A stretch of DNA of 64,000 nucleotides from Bin94 sp965215535 (GTDB taxonomy: Bacteria; Gemmatimonadota; Gemmatimonadetes; Longimicrobiales; Gaopeijiaceae), in contig OZ244063.1 in NCBI GenBank assembly GCA_965215535.1, forward strand, positions 248,001 through 312,000. The letters run 5' to 3'. Positions 43,111-52,054 of the stretch are shown here, piece after piece. The notes under the pieces were generated by a model that saw only the letters and a program-made list of their open reading frames with translations, ran no database searches and was not told the origin of the DNA. Numbering within the stretch: the stretch's first letter is position 1; each line of letters starts with the position of its first letter. Made by a program: the position numbers and the translations under genes.

Positions 43111-44436
43111 CTAGTCTCCGGTGTTTGGGTCTCCGGGTGCGGCCGAGGGGGCCTCCTGCGTAATGCTGGACTGTTCCTTCAGAAAGGCGAAGAGGCGATT
43201 GTCGGTGATTCGACTCCAGATCCGGTCCAGTCCTCCGTCCCTGCGCAGACGCGCGCGTACCGCCGAGGGGGATTCGTTGGCCTCTTCGGCAAGCTTGCGC
43301 ACCACCTCGTCCACCTCGCTCTCGGGTGCGCGCAGGTCGTGTTCGTCAAGGATGCGCTCCACGAGCAGATCCTTGCGGACGGAGTGCTCGACCCCGGGAC
43401 GCAGGCGTTCGCGCACAGTCTTCCGCTGATCGTCTTCCAGGTCGGCAGCGCTCTCCTTCAGGATCGCGTCGAGGCGATCTTCGATCAACGCATCGGGCAC
43501 ATCGAAGGGATTCGCCTCGATCACCATCCCGAAGAGGCGTTTGCGCAGCTCCTCCTCGGCCCCGGCCTCGGCCTCGCGGGTCAGCTCGGTCTCCAGAAAG
43601 GCGCGCAACTGCGCAAGGTCTTCGGCATCCGAGATGCTGCGTGCAAAGTCGTCGTCGAGGGGCGGCAACTCGGCGATGCGGCGCGACACCACCTCAATGG
43701 CGAGCCGGTGACGGGTGCCGGCGCGTTCATCGTCGGGGTGGTCTTCCGGAAACCCGACATCGAACTCGCTCTTCTCGCCGGGCTCCAAGGCGCGGATCGC
43801 CTCCTCGATTCCGGGAATCGCCTGGCCCTGACCCAGGACCAGATCGTACTCGCGCTCTTCGGAGTTGGCGTCGTTGTCTTCGCTCAGGGTGGAGACCCGC
43901 ACCGTCACTGCATCTCCGCGTTCGGGGGTGCCGCTGTCGGTTCCACGCCAGGTGGCATGGCGCTGACGGAGATCCTCGAGCAGTCTGTCCACCGAGCCCG
44001 CCGGAATCCGGACCAGCGGCCGTTCGACGCTGAAGCCGCCCAGTCGTCCCAGTGGAATCTCGGGCAGAGCCTCAAAAGTTGCGTTGAAGACCAGAGTGTC
44101 GCCATCGCGGAACTTGAGGTCGTTCAGGCGGACTTCCGACACCGGATTCAGCCGCTCGGCGGCAATCGCTTCGCGGGCGGCCCGGCGGGCCACCCGGTTC
44201 ACGGTTTCGTCATGGATTTCGCGTCCGTACTGCTGGCTCAACACCCGCATCGGGGTGCGTCCGGCCCGAAACCCCCGCATCCGGATCCGGCCGGCGTACG
44301 CGCGGGCCACCTCGTCGTACACCCTTTGGAAGGCATCGGCGGTGACCTCCAGGTCGATGCGGAAGTGGCAGCGCTCGCCCCGGGTGAGGGTAAAGCGCGG
44401 CTCCACCGCAGGAGGTGTTTTGGGAGACCGGCTCAC
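43111..44436 (-). CDS. tig: Trigger factor (ribosome-associated chaperone)
   Basis: This 441-residue chaperone and peptidyl-prolyl isomerase meets nascent chains at the ribosome exit. The ribosome-docking signature is MRGFRAGRTP near residue 50. The FKBP-like domain follows (PERGDAVTVRVSTL, then GQGQAIPGIEEAI and EKSEFDVGFPEDHP), and the rest is the helical C-terminal arm domain. I start at a GTG (44436); an open frame upstream continues through the tRNA and cannot be real. The tRNA-Leu ends 15 bases before this start, so the two are likely on one transcript. Confidence 0.93.
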   Translation of the reverse strand: MSRSPKTPPAVEPRFTLTRGERCHFRIDLEVTADAFQRVYDEVARAYAGRIRMRGFRAGRTPMRVLSQQYGREIHDETVNRVARRAAREAIAAERLNPVSEVRLNDLKFRDGDTLVFNATFEALPEIPLGRLGGFSVERPLVRIPAGSVDRLLEDLRQRHATWRGTDSGTPERGDAVTVRVSTLSEDNDANSEEREYDLVLGQGQAIPGIEEAIRALEPGEKSEFDVGFPEDHPDDERAGTRHRLAIEVVSRRIAELPPLDDDFARSISDAEDLAQLRAFLETELTREAEAGAEEELRKRLFGMVIEANPFDVPDALIEDRLDAILKESAADLEDDQRKTVRERLRPGVEHSVRKDLLVERILDEHDLRAPESEVDEVVRKLAEEANESPSAVRARLRRDGGLDRIWSRITDNRLFAFLKEQSSITQEAPSAAPGDPNTGD

Positions 44437-44448
44437 CGTGCGGATCCG

Positions 44449-44534
<86 letters not shown>

Positions 44535-44590
44535 TCCTGGTTCGTTGATTGGCGCCTCGTCGGGGCGTTGCCTCTTCCCGGTCGGGATAT

Positions 44591-44596
44591 AAGATA
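44591..44596 (-). promoter_or_regulatory. Candidate -10 element for tRNA-Leu/tig
   Basis: On the minus strand, TTATCTTATAT stands out from the GC-rich surroundings about 57 bases before the tRNA 5-prime end. It contains a TATCTT hexamer like the one before the symporter gene. No good -35 hexamer lies at the right distance; the terminator hairpin occupies that space. This would be the promoter of the tRNA and the proteostasis operon. Confidence 0.35.
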
Positions 44597-44617
44597 ACCC
44601 CTGCCCGGATAAACGAA

Positions 44618-44655
44618 GGCCGCGACGGCGCGAGATTTCTCGCGCCGTCGCGGCC
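44618..44655 (-). terminator. Perfect 18-bp inverted repeat, probable terminator
   Basis: Two 18-base arms (44618-44635 and 44638-44655) are exact reverse complements with only TT between them. On the minus strand the hairpin lies 40 bases after the Do-type protease stop and is followed by TTCGTTTATCC, a weak U-tract. It would end the protease transcript before the tRNA promoter. The stem is GC-rich and unusually long and perfect for this window. Confidence 0.6.
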
Positions 44656-44695
44656 GGAGCTCACTTCAGCGAAGTTGCGCTGCGTCGTTGCGTCG

Positions 44696-46237
44696 CTACC
44701 GCGGAACGCGAATCGCGTAGAGCCTCGATTGCCAGAGGATCTCCGATTGCGAGGCGCCCATCTGCGGGCAGGTGGCGGTCACTCCGACCACCTCCCCCGG
44801 GCTGACCAGATCCAGGGCATTGCGAAGATCGTCCTCGCTGGCGATCCGCGCATCGTTGACCTCGGTAATCACGCACCGCTCCCCGATTCCCCGGCGCTGG
44901 GCCGGCCCGCTCGGCTGCACCTCCGACACCACCACGCCCTCGGCATCGGGAAGCTGCAGTTGCCCGGCGATCTCGGGGGTGACCTCCACCACCTCGACGA
45001 TCCCGATCTTGTCGGCCACCCGCGAGGACTGCGCCGGCGTACGCGCGACCTCGTCGGCCACCGGCAGCTCGCGCAGCTCCACCGTCAGTTCGCGTGCGCG
45101 CCCATCGCGGTAGATCCCGATTCGCACCCGCTCGCCCGGCGACTTCAGCGCAATTTTGTGCTGCAGATCGTTGGCGGAGCGCACCCGTTCGCCATCCACC
45201 TCGCGAATCACATCCTCAAGGCGGATTCCCGCGCGCGCGGCCGCCGCTCCATCTGTCAGACTCTGCACAATGGCACCGCTGACATCGGGAAGACCCTTGA
45301 GTTCCATCATCTCGGCATCGATCGTCACCACATTGACGCCGAGGTAGGCCCTGCGCACCCGGCCGTAGGCGATCAGGTCGTCCATCACCCGGTGCGCAAG
45401 ATCGATCGGAATCGCGAATCCGTACCCCTGGTACACACCCGTGCGGCTCACGATCGCCGAATTGATCCCGATCACCTGACCACGCAGATTGACCATCGGC
45501 CCGCCCGAGTTGCCCGAGTTGATCACGGCATCGGTCTGGATATAGTCCTCGATGGCGCGGCCCCGGTCTTCGCGCTCAAGCGTCCGGTTGATCAGATTGA
45601 GCGACCGCCCCACAGCCGAGACGATTCCGGCCGTTACGGTGTAGTCCAGGCTGGTGCTTCCGGCCAGACCCGGGTTGCCGATTGCCAGCACCCATTCTCC
45701 CACGCGCACCTCGGCCGACGACCCCAGCGCGGCCACCGGCAGATTCGAGCCGTCCGCGATCCGGATTACGGCGATGTCGGTGGTCGGGTCGGTGCCGACG
45801 ATCTCGGCGGCGAAGTTGCGCCCGTCGAGGAGCCAGACCGTAATGTCGCGGGCATCCTCGACCACATGGTTGTTGGTGAGCACATACCCGTCTTCGGAGA
45901 GAATGAAGCCGCTTCCTCCACTGAGTTGCGGCACATCGGCGCGGGGGCCGCGGAAGAACTCCATGACCCCGTCCGAGAGATCGTTGCGCTCCCGCTGCCG
46001 GGAGGCCTCGATCCGCACCACGGCGGGCGTCACCGCGTCGGCAACCGCCACAAAGGCCTCGCTGAGGGTCAGCGCAGGCTGAACCGCCGCATCGGCCACC
46101 ACCGGCGTGGTCTGCACCGTTGGCAGGCTGTAGGCCGGGCGGGGCGCATCGATTCGGGAAGCGATCCCGATCCCGATCAGAAGGGAGGCCGCCACCGAGA
46201 TGGCCACCCCCATCTTCACTCGCAGTGGGTCGTACAT
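44696..46237 (-). CDS. Do-family serine protease (DegP/DegQ/HtrA)
   Basis: This 513-residue periplasmic quality-control protease has an N-terminal anchor or uncleaved signal (VAISVAASLLIGIGIA). The chymotrypsin-like domain carries His in LTNNHVVED near residue 120, Asp in TTDIAVIRI near 150, and Ser in NSGNSGGPM near 240. Two PDZ domains follow (from YLGVNVV near 315 and from about 415), as in DegP/DegQ; the second is more divergent. AGGAG lies upstream of the ATG at 46237. The gene lies downstream of dnaK in the same direction, fitting a stress-linked role. I cannot assign DegP versus DegQ. Confidence 0.92.
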   Translation of the reverse strand: MYDPLRVKMGVAISVAASLLIGIGIASRIDAPRPAYSLPTVQTTPVVADAAVQPALTLSEAFVAVADAVTPAVVRIEASRQRERNDLSDGVMEFFRGPRADVPQLSGGSGFILSEDGYVLTNNHVVEDARDITVWLLDGRNFAAEIVGTDPTTDIAVIRIADGSNLPVAALGSSAEVRVGEWVLAIGNPGLAGSTSLDYTVTAGIVSAVGRSLNLINRTLEREDRGRAIEDYIQTDAVINSGNSGGPMVNLRGQVIGINSAIVSRTGVYQGYGFAIPIDLAHRVMDDLIAYGRVRRAYLGVNVVTIDAEMMELKGLPDVSGAIVQSLTDGAAAARAGIRLEDVIREVDGERVRSANDLQHKIALKSPGERVRIGIYRDGRARELTVELRELPVADEVARTPAQSSRVADKIGIVEVVEVTPEIAGQLQLPDAEGVVVSEVQPSGPAQRRGIGERCVITEVNDARIASEDDLRNALDLVSPGEVVGVTATCPQMGASQSEILWQSRLYAIRVPR

Positions 46238-46373
46238 CGTTGTTGTTCTCCTGTATGGGTTGATGATGCGTGCGGCGCTGCTATGGGAGCGTGGCCGGCG
46301 ACGCTGCGACGCCGCTCCGCCCCCCATGTACGGTTCCGAATAGGGCGCGACCCCGCAATGGCAGGGTACGATG

Positions 46374-46403
46374 CGAAAACGGGGCCACGCCGTTGCCGCC
46401 CCG
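46374..46403 (-). terminator. Candidate rho-independent terminator after dnaK
   Basis: On the minus strand CGGGGC and GCCCCG form a 6-bp stem with a 12-base loop, immediately followed by GTTTTC. It lies about 45 bases after the dnaK stop, in the 212-base gap before the Do-type protease. The stem is short, so termination could be partial. Confidence 0.4.
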
Positions 46404-46449
46404 CTTCCGGGCGTTTCCGCGCGGGGGCTGCCCGCCCGGGCGCGCGAAT

Positions 46450-48405
46450 CTACCTGGGGGCGTCCTGTTCCTCGGCCCGCTCGTCGACGATCTCGTAGTC
46501 GGCCTCCATCACCTCGTCGTCGCCCGCGGCACCGCCCTCGGCGCTATCGGCCTCTTCGGAGGTCATCGCGTCGTCGGGGGGAGCGTCTCCGCCCTCGGCC
46601 GCCTGCGCCTGGTACATCTCGGTGCCAGCCTGGGTGAAGGCCTGCATCAGAGCGTCGCGGGCCTCGTTGATCTCTGCCGTGTCGCCATTCTTCAGCGCCT
46701 CGCGGCCGCGCTCCAGCGCCTCGTTCAGCCGTTCGCGGGTGGCTTCGGCCACCTTCTCGCCCCACTCCTCGGTGTCCTTCTCGACCTGGTAGATCAGCGC
46801 ATCGAGGTTGTTGCGCGCCTCGACCTCTTCGCGGCGCCGCTCGTCCTCTTCCTGATGCGCTTCGGCGTCGCTGACCATGCGCTCGACCTCGGCGTCGCTG
46901 AGTCCTCCCGAAGCCTCGATCCGGACCTTCTGCTCCTTGTTGGTGGCGCGATCCTTCGCCGTTACGTGCAAAATTCCATTGGCGTCGATGTCGAAGGTCA
47001 CCTCCACCTGCGGCACGCCGCGCGGCGCCGGGGGAATTCCGGTCAACTGGAACTTGCCGATCGTGCGGTTGTCGATCGACATCTTGCGTTCGCCCTGGAG
47101 GACGTGGATCTCGACGGTGGTCTGCATGTTCTCGGCGGTCGAGAAGACCTCCATCTTGCGCGTAGGGATTGTGGTGTTGCGCGGAATCAGCGTCGTCATC
47201 ACTCCGCCCAGCGTCTCGATTCCCAGCGAGAGCGGCGACACGTCGAGGAGCAGCACATCCTTGACATCGCCTGCCAGCACGCCCCCCTGAATTGCCGCTC
47301 CCACCGCTACCACCTCGTCGGGGTTCACGCCGCGGTGCGGCTCGCGACCGAAAAATTCCTCGACCACCGCCTGAATGCGGGGAATCCGGGTCGATCCTCC
47401 CACCAGAACCACCTCGTCGATCTCGCTGCGATCCAGTCCCGCATCCTCGAGTGCCTTGCGCATCGGCGGGATGGTGCGCTGAACCAGATCCTCGACAAGC
47501 TGCTCGAAGCGTGCCCGCGAAAGGCTGTAGTTGAGGTGTTTCGGCCCTTCCTGGCTCGCCGTGATGAAGGGCAGATTGATGTCGGTCGAAGAGGTCGTGG
47601 AGAGCTCCATCTTGGCCTTCTCGGCGGCCTCCTTCAGACGCTGCAGCGCCATCGAATCCTGGGCCAGGTCGATCCCCTGGTCGCGCTTGAATTCCTCGAC
47701 CAGCCAGTCGATCAGAATCTGGTCGAAGTCGTCGCCCCCCAAGTGGGTGTCGCCGTTGGTGGCCTTCACCTCGAAGACGCCATCGCCGATCTCCAGGATC
47801 GAGATGTCGTAGGTGCCGCCCCCCAGGTCGAAGACCGCGATCTTCTCGTCCTTCTTCTTGTCGAGACCGTAGGCGAGCGCCGCCGCGGTGGGCTCGTTGA
47901 TGATGCGCTTGACCTCGAGGCCGGCGATCTTGCCCGCATCCTTGGTGGCCTGCCGCTGGGCGTCGTTGAAGTAGGCCGGCACGGTAATCACGGCCTCATT
48001 GACGGGTGTGCCCAGGTAGTCCTCGGCGGTCTGACGCATCTTCTGCAGAATGACGGCCGAGATCTCGGGCGGGGTGTAGCTCTTTCCGGCATTGGGAAGG
48101 TTGACGACCACCCGGTCGTTCCCGTCGCGATCCACGCCGTAGGGAACCCGGCGGCGCTCGGCCTCGACCTCGGAGTGGCGCATTCCCATGAAGCGCTTGA
48201 TCGAGAATACGGTGTTTTCGGGATTGGTGATTGCCTGGCGGCGCGCAACCTGACCGACCAAGCGCTCCTTGTCGCGGGCGAAGGCGACGACGGACGGCGT
48301 TGTGCGCCCACCCTCCGAGTTGGGAATGACGGTGGGCTCGCCCCCCTCCATGACGGCGACCACCGAGTTGGTGGTGCCCAGGTCGATGCCGATAATCTTG
48401 CCCAT
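46450..48405 (-). CDS. dnaK: Molecular chaperone DnaK (Hsp70)
   Basis: This 651-residue Hsp70 carries KIIGIDLGTTNSVVAVM at the N terminus and AVFDLGGGTYDISIL near residue 195. VVLVGGSTRIPRIQ near 340 and the linker DVLLLDVSPLSLGIETLGG near 390 are also conserved. The lid ends in an acidic tail with EADYEIVDE, close to the usual C terminus. AAAGGA lies 11 bases before the ATG. dnaJ and grpE are not adjacent. I looked for a CIRCE operator upstream and found none. Confidence 0.97.
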   Translation of the reverse strand: MGKIIGIDLGTTNSVVAVMEGGEPTVIPNSEGGRTTPSVVAFARDKERLVGQVARRQAITNPENTVFSIKRFMGMRHSEVEAERRRVPYGVDRDGNDRVVVNLPNAGKSYTPPEISAVILQKMRQTAEDYLGTPVNEAVITVPAYFNDAQRQATKDAGKIAGLEVKRIINEPTAAALAYGLDKKKDEKIAVFDLGGGTYDISILEIGDGVFEVKATNGDTHLGGDDFDQILIDWLVEEFKRDQGIDLAQDSMALQRLKEAAEKAKMELSTTSSTDINLPFITASQEGPKHLNYSLSRARFEQLVEDLVQRTIPPMRKALEDAGLDRSEIDEVVLVGGSTRIPRIQAVVEEFFGREPHRGVNPDEVVAVGAAIQGGVLAGDVKDVLLLDVSPLSLGIETLGGVMTTLIPRNTTIPTRKMEVFSTAENMQTTVEIHVLQGERKMSIDNRTIGKFQLTGIPPAPRGVPQVEVTFDIDANGILHVTAKDRATNKEQKVRIEASGGLSDAEVERMVSDAEAHQEEDERRREEVEARNNLDALIYQVEKDTEEWGEKVAEATRERLNEALERGREALKNGDTAEINEARDALMQAFTQAGTEMYQAQAAEGGDAPPDDAMTSEEADSAEGGAAGDDEVMEADYEIVDERAEEQDAPR

Positions 48406-48962
48406 GATGGCGCGTTGTCCTTTCCCGCTGCGGTCCCGGGGGCCGGCGGTTGCTGTGACAGGGTTGAGTTGGGGAAGTGGCCGGAGGGTCTTCGCTCCGG
48501 GAGAGTTCCCCGCAATTGTCGGGCCTGCATGTGCAAGGGGTGTGCCGGACGCCGCTGCCGGTCCGGGGCGCCGGGGTCCGCCGTATTGGCCGAACCTGCC
48601 TGCCACTGTCCCCGAAAAGAGCCGCGAATCACGCGATTTGCGCTCTGGTCGGCCAATTTGGCAGGAGTGCAGAGAGATCGGGAACGTCACCACCCGACCA
48701 CCGCGCATCCAGGAGTTCGGGGGATGCGCAAAGATCCGCAACGAATGGACCGAACCGGGAAGCGGGGCAGGGGGTGCGAAGGAGACGCGATTGCCGCACC
48801 GCAGAGTTCCGGGAATATTCTTCAACGCCCCGGTGTCCCGCACCCTGTCGCTTCTCCCTGCATTGGAATTCGCCCGGAGCGCACAGGAAGCGAGCGACGG
48901 GAGCCGAACCGACCGGGGAATCGACCGAGACCCCGCCCCCAGTCCCCCCGAAGCCCATAGCC
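48406..48962. other. 557-base divergent regulatory region, dnaK to nucleoside transporter
   Basis: No gene is supportable here. It must contain the dnaK promoter (minus strand) and the transporter promoter (plus strand). The clearest structure is an 11-base palindrome, GCCAA-T-TTGGC, at 48652-48662. I found neither a CIRCE element (TTAGCACTC-N9-GAGTGCTAA) nor a clear heat-shock sigma-32 pair. Open frames run through from both sides but have no binding sites and read as low-complexity translations. Confidence 0.5.
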
Positions 48963-50360
48963 ATGCACCTTGTCGCCGAAGCCGCCACCCTGACCGAACT
49001 CTTCGCCTCGGCCAGCGCACCTCCCGCCGGGATCCTTCCGCAGGATCCGGATGTCGGCATGGCCATGCGACTGCGGGGATTTCTGGGCGTTCTGTTCCTG
49101 ACTGCGGTGGCCTGGGCGATCAGCGTCAATCGCCGCCGCATTCCCTGGCGAGTCGTGCTCTGGGGACTGGCTCTTCAGTTCATCTTCGCCCTGATTATCC
49201 TCCGCACCCCTCTGGGAGCGGGAATCTTCCACGCCGCCAACGACGCCATCCTGGCCGCAGTCGGCTTCACCCTCGAGGGCGCGCGGTTCCTCTTCGGCGA
49301 TCTGGTCTGGAACAATATTCCCGTCGGGACGGGCGAGCCCGGAAATGGCGGCTTTGTCGAAGAGGGAGCCCGGGTTGCGCGCTCGGGCGCTTTCGTGGCC
49401 TTCAATGTCCTGCCCACCATCATCTTCCTGGCCTCGGTCATGACGGTGCTCTACCACTTCGGCATCATGCAGCGCATTGTGGGGGGGATCGCCTGGCTGA
49501 TGCAGCGCACAATGGGCACCAGCGGCGCAGAGACGCTCTCGGCGGCGGGCAACATCTTCGTGGGACAGACCGAGGCCCCGCTCCTGATCAAGCCCTTCGT
49601 GAGCCGCATGACGCGCTCCGAGCTGATGGCGGTCATGACGGGCGGCTTTGCCACGGTAGCGGGCGGGGTCATGGCGGCCTATGCGGGCATGCTCTCGGGC
49701 TACTTTCCCGACATCGCCGGACATCTGATGGCGGCGTCGGTCATGTCCGCGCCCGCGGCGCTGGTGGTCGCCAAGCTCATGGTGCCCGAACTCGAAGAGG
49801 CCGAAACCGCAGGCGGGGTGGGGGCGCCGGTCGAGCGGCCCGATGTGAACGTGATCGAGGCGGCTGCGCGGGGAGCGAGCGAGGGACTGGCTCTGGCGCT
49901 CAATGTGGGCGCGATGCTCCTGGCCTTTCTGGCGATCATTGCTCTCCTCAATGCGGTGCTGGGGTGGGCGGGGGGGCTGGTGGGAATCGAGGGGCTCTCG
50001 CTCGAGGCGATCCTGGGATGGATCCTGGGGCCGGTGGCGTGGATCATGGGGGTCCCCTGGGAGGATGCGCGTCTGGTGGGGTCGCTGATGGGGCTGAAGA
50101 CAGTCGCCACCGAGTTCGTCGCCTACCTGGGGCTGGCCGAGGCGATGGCCGGCGGCGAGCTCAGCGAGCGGGGCGCCCGCATTACGGCCTATGCGCTTTC
50201 CGGCTTCGCCAACTTCTCGTCGATCGCAATCCAGATCGGAGGAATCGGGGGCATCGCGCCCGACCGGCGGCGCGACCTGGCGCAGCTCGGCCTGCGCGCC
50301 ATGATCGGAGGGGCAATCGCGGCCTTTATGACCGCTGCCATCGCCGGAGTGCTCATCTGA
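48963..50360 (+). CDS. Concentrative nucleoside transporter (NupC/CNT family)
   Basis: This 465-residue inner-membrane symporter takes up nucleosides with sodium or protons. Conserved CNT signatures are FVGQTEAPLLIKPF near residue 200 (substrate site), MTGGFATVAGGVM near 222, and ALSGFANFSSIAIQIGGIGG near 415. The N terminus from the ATG at 48963 includes about 30 extra residues before the first helix; an ATG at about 49062 would remove most of them. The purine nucleoside phosphorylase gene starts one base after its stop, so uptake and breakdown of purine nucleosides are coupled. Confidence 0.92.
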   Translation: MHLVAEAATLTELFASASAPPAGILPQDPDVGMAMRLRGFLGVLFLTAVAWAISVNRRRIPWRVVLWGLALQFIFALIILRTPLGAGIFHAANDAILAAVGFTLEGARFLFGDLVWNNIPVGTGEPGNGGFVEEGARVARSGAFVAFNVLPTIIFLASVMTVLYHFGIMQRIVGGIAWLMQRTMGTSGAETLSAAGNIFVGQTEAPLLIKPFVSRMTRSELMAVMTGGFATVAGGVMAAYAGMLSGYFPDIAGHLMAASVMSAPAALVVAKLMVPELEEAETAGGVGAPVERPDVNVIEAAARGASEGLALALNVGAMLLAFLAIIALLNAVLGWAGGLVGIEGLSLEAILGWILGPVAWIMGVPWEDARLVGSLMGLKTVATEFVAYLGLAEAMAGGELSERGARITAYALSGFANFSSIAIQIGGIGGIAPDRRRDLAQLGLRAMIGGAIAAFMTAAIAGVLI

Positions 50361-50361
50361 G

Positions 50362-51234
50362 ATGGCTGCTGCAGCCGACAATGCCGGCATCGGTTCGGCG
50401 CCGAATGGAGTGGGCGACCTCTTGCGCGCGCGGGCAGGGATGCGTCCCCGGGTGCATCTGGTCCTGGGCTCCGGGCTCGGAGGGCTGGCCGAGCGGGTGC
50501 GGAATCCGGTCCGAATTCCCTTCGCCGATCTGCCCGGCCTGCCGCAGACCACCGTTCCCGGGCATACAGGCGCCTTCCTGGCGGGATGGCTGGGCGGCGT
50601 TCCCGTTCTGGTGCAGTCGGGCCGCTTCCACTACTACGAGGGCCGCGGCGCGGCCACCGTGCTCGCCCCGATTCGGGCGGGGCGCGCGGCCGGGGCCCGC
50701 ATCGTGGTGCTGACCAATGCAGCCGGGGGCATCCGTTCCGATCTGACGCCAGGTTCGCTCATGCTTCTGGACGATCACATCAGCGCCCTCTTTCGCGCTC
50801 CCCTGGCGGGCCTCGTGCAGAGGGGAGAGGAGCGCTTCCCGGACATGAGCCGCCCCTACGACGAACCGCTCGCGAAGCTCGCCGAAGCGGTCGCGTTGGA
50901 CGCGGGCATTCCGTTGTCCCGGGGCGTCTATGCGGCGGTGCACGGTCCCGCCTTCGAAACGCCTGCCGAGGTGCGGGCGCTCCGGGCTGCCGGAGCCGAT
51001 GCGGTGGGAATGTCAACCGTGCCCGAGGCCACCGCAGCGCGTGCCGCCGGCCAGCGCCTGATCGCCTTCTCGCTGATTACGAACCGGGCTGCGGGACTTG
51101 GCCTGGAGGCGCTGGATCATGCCGAGGTTCTCCACTACGGAAAGACGGCCGGCGCCCTCCTCGGGACGCTCCTTGAGGCCCTCCTCACCCGGCTTCCTCC
51201 TCAGCGCACCCTTCCCTCTACTGCAACGAAGTGA
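50362..51234 (+). CDS. Purine nucleoside phosphorylase (trimeric type)
   Basis: This 290-residue enzyme splits purine nucleosides with phosphate into base and ribose-1-phosphate. The phosphate-binding LGSGLGGLAE is near residue 36. VPGHTGAFLAG and SGRFHYYEG follow. LTNAAGGI is near 118, the HGPAFETPAEVRAL region near 195, and MSTVPEATAA near 215. FSLITNRAAG carries the Asn that contacts the base. The motif set is that of the PNP/MTAP trimeric family rather than hexameric DeoD. The gene follows the nucleoside transporter by one base and overlaps thiD tail to tail by 34 bases. Confidence 0.93.
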   Translation: MAAAADNAGIGSAPNGVGDLLRARAGMRPRVHLVLGSGLGGLAERVRNPVRIPFADLPGLPQTTVPGHTGAFLAGWLGGVPVLVQSGRFHYYEGRGAATVLAPIRAGRAAGARIVVLTNAAGGIRSDLTPGSLMLLDDHISALFRAPLAGLVQRGEERFPDMSRPYDEPLAKLAEAVALDAGIPLSRGVYAAVHGPAFETPAEVRALRAAGADAVGMSTVPEATAARAAGQRLIAFSLITNRAAGLGLEALDHAEVLHYGKTAGALLGTLLEALLTRLPPQRTLPSTATK

Positions 51235-52016
51235 TCCACGGGACCACTTCCCGCCCCCAGCCCCGGCGCGCTCGCAATCGCGGCCCGGACCCAGGCCACT
51301 GCGGCGGTTACGGCATCTTCCACGCCGGTTCCCGCAGCCAGCCCGGCGGCGATCGCGGCCCCCAGGGTGCACCCGGTTCCGTGCGTGTGCCGGGTCGCGG
51401 TCCGCTTCCCCCGCAGCTCTCTTCGGGAATGGGCATCCAGATAAAGATCGACGACCTCGCTGCCGGCAAGGTGGCCGCCCTTGATGAGGACCGCCCCGGC
51501 GCCGGCGTCCAGAAGAATGCGCGCGGCTTCCTCCATTCCCTTCAGGTCGTTGCGGCGCACCCCGGTCAGAAGCCGCGCCTCCGGCCAGTTCGGGGTCACG
51601 ATCGCCGCCAGGGGAAGCAGGTCGCGCTGAATCGACTCCGCCGCTTCCGGCGCGAGCAGCCGGTCGCCGCTGGTTGCCACCATCACCGGGTCCAGCACGT
51701 ACCCTGTCAGTTGCCGGTCGCGCAGCACCCCCGCCACAGCCTCCACGATCTCGCGGGTAGCCAGCATTCCCGATTTCACTGCCGCCACCGGAAAGTCTGC
51801 GGTCACGCTCCTGATCTGCGCCTCGACCAGCGAGGCCGGCAGAGCCTGAACCGCCTGCACCCCCAGGGTGTTCTGGGCGGTCACCGCAGTCAGCGCCGAG
51901 GTTCCGAAGACGCGCCACTGGTGGAAGGTCTTCAGATCGGCCTGAATTCCGGCTCCGCCACCGCTGTCGCTGCCGGCGATCGTGAGCGCGACGGGTGGAT
52001 GCGCAGTGCGGTTCAT
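51201..52016 (-). CDS. thiD: Hydroxymethylpyrimidine/phosphomethylpyrimidine kinase ThiD
   Basis: This 271-residue ribokinase-fold enzyme phosphorylates the pyrimidine moiety of thiamine twice. AGSDSGGGAGIQADLKTF near residue 13, DPVMVATSGDRLL near 115, TPNWPEARLL near 147 and the anion hole HTHGTGCTLGAAIAAGLA near 215 are typical. The ATG at 52016 gives the normal N terminus. No other thiamine gene is adjacent. It is divergent from the SpoU methyltransferase with 38 bases between. Confidence 0.93.
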   Translation of the reverse strand: MNRTAHPPVALTIAGSDSGGGAGIQADLKTFHQWRVFGTSALTAVTAQNTLGVQAVQALPASLVEAQIRSVTADFPVAAVKSGMLATREIVEAVAGVLRDRQLTGYVLDPVMVATSGDRLLAPEAAESIQRDLLPLAAIVTPNWPEARLLTGVRRNDLKGMEEAARILLDAGAGAVLIKGGHLAGSEVVDLYLDAHSRRELRGKRTATRHTHGTGCTLGAAIAAGLAAGTGVEDAVTAAVAWVRAAIASAPGLGAGSGPVDHFVAVEGRVR

Positions 52017-52054
52017 TGCGGCAAGGCTCCGGTGCGGATGCAGGGGTGTGCGGG

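Noticed and set aside
48645..48670. GCCAATTTGGC palindrome as a possible CIRCE heat-shock operator for dnaK
   Set aside because: It does not match TTAGCACTC-N9-GAGTGCTAA; kept only as an unexplained palindrome.
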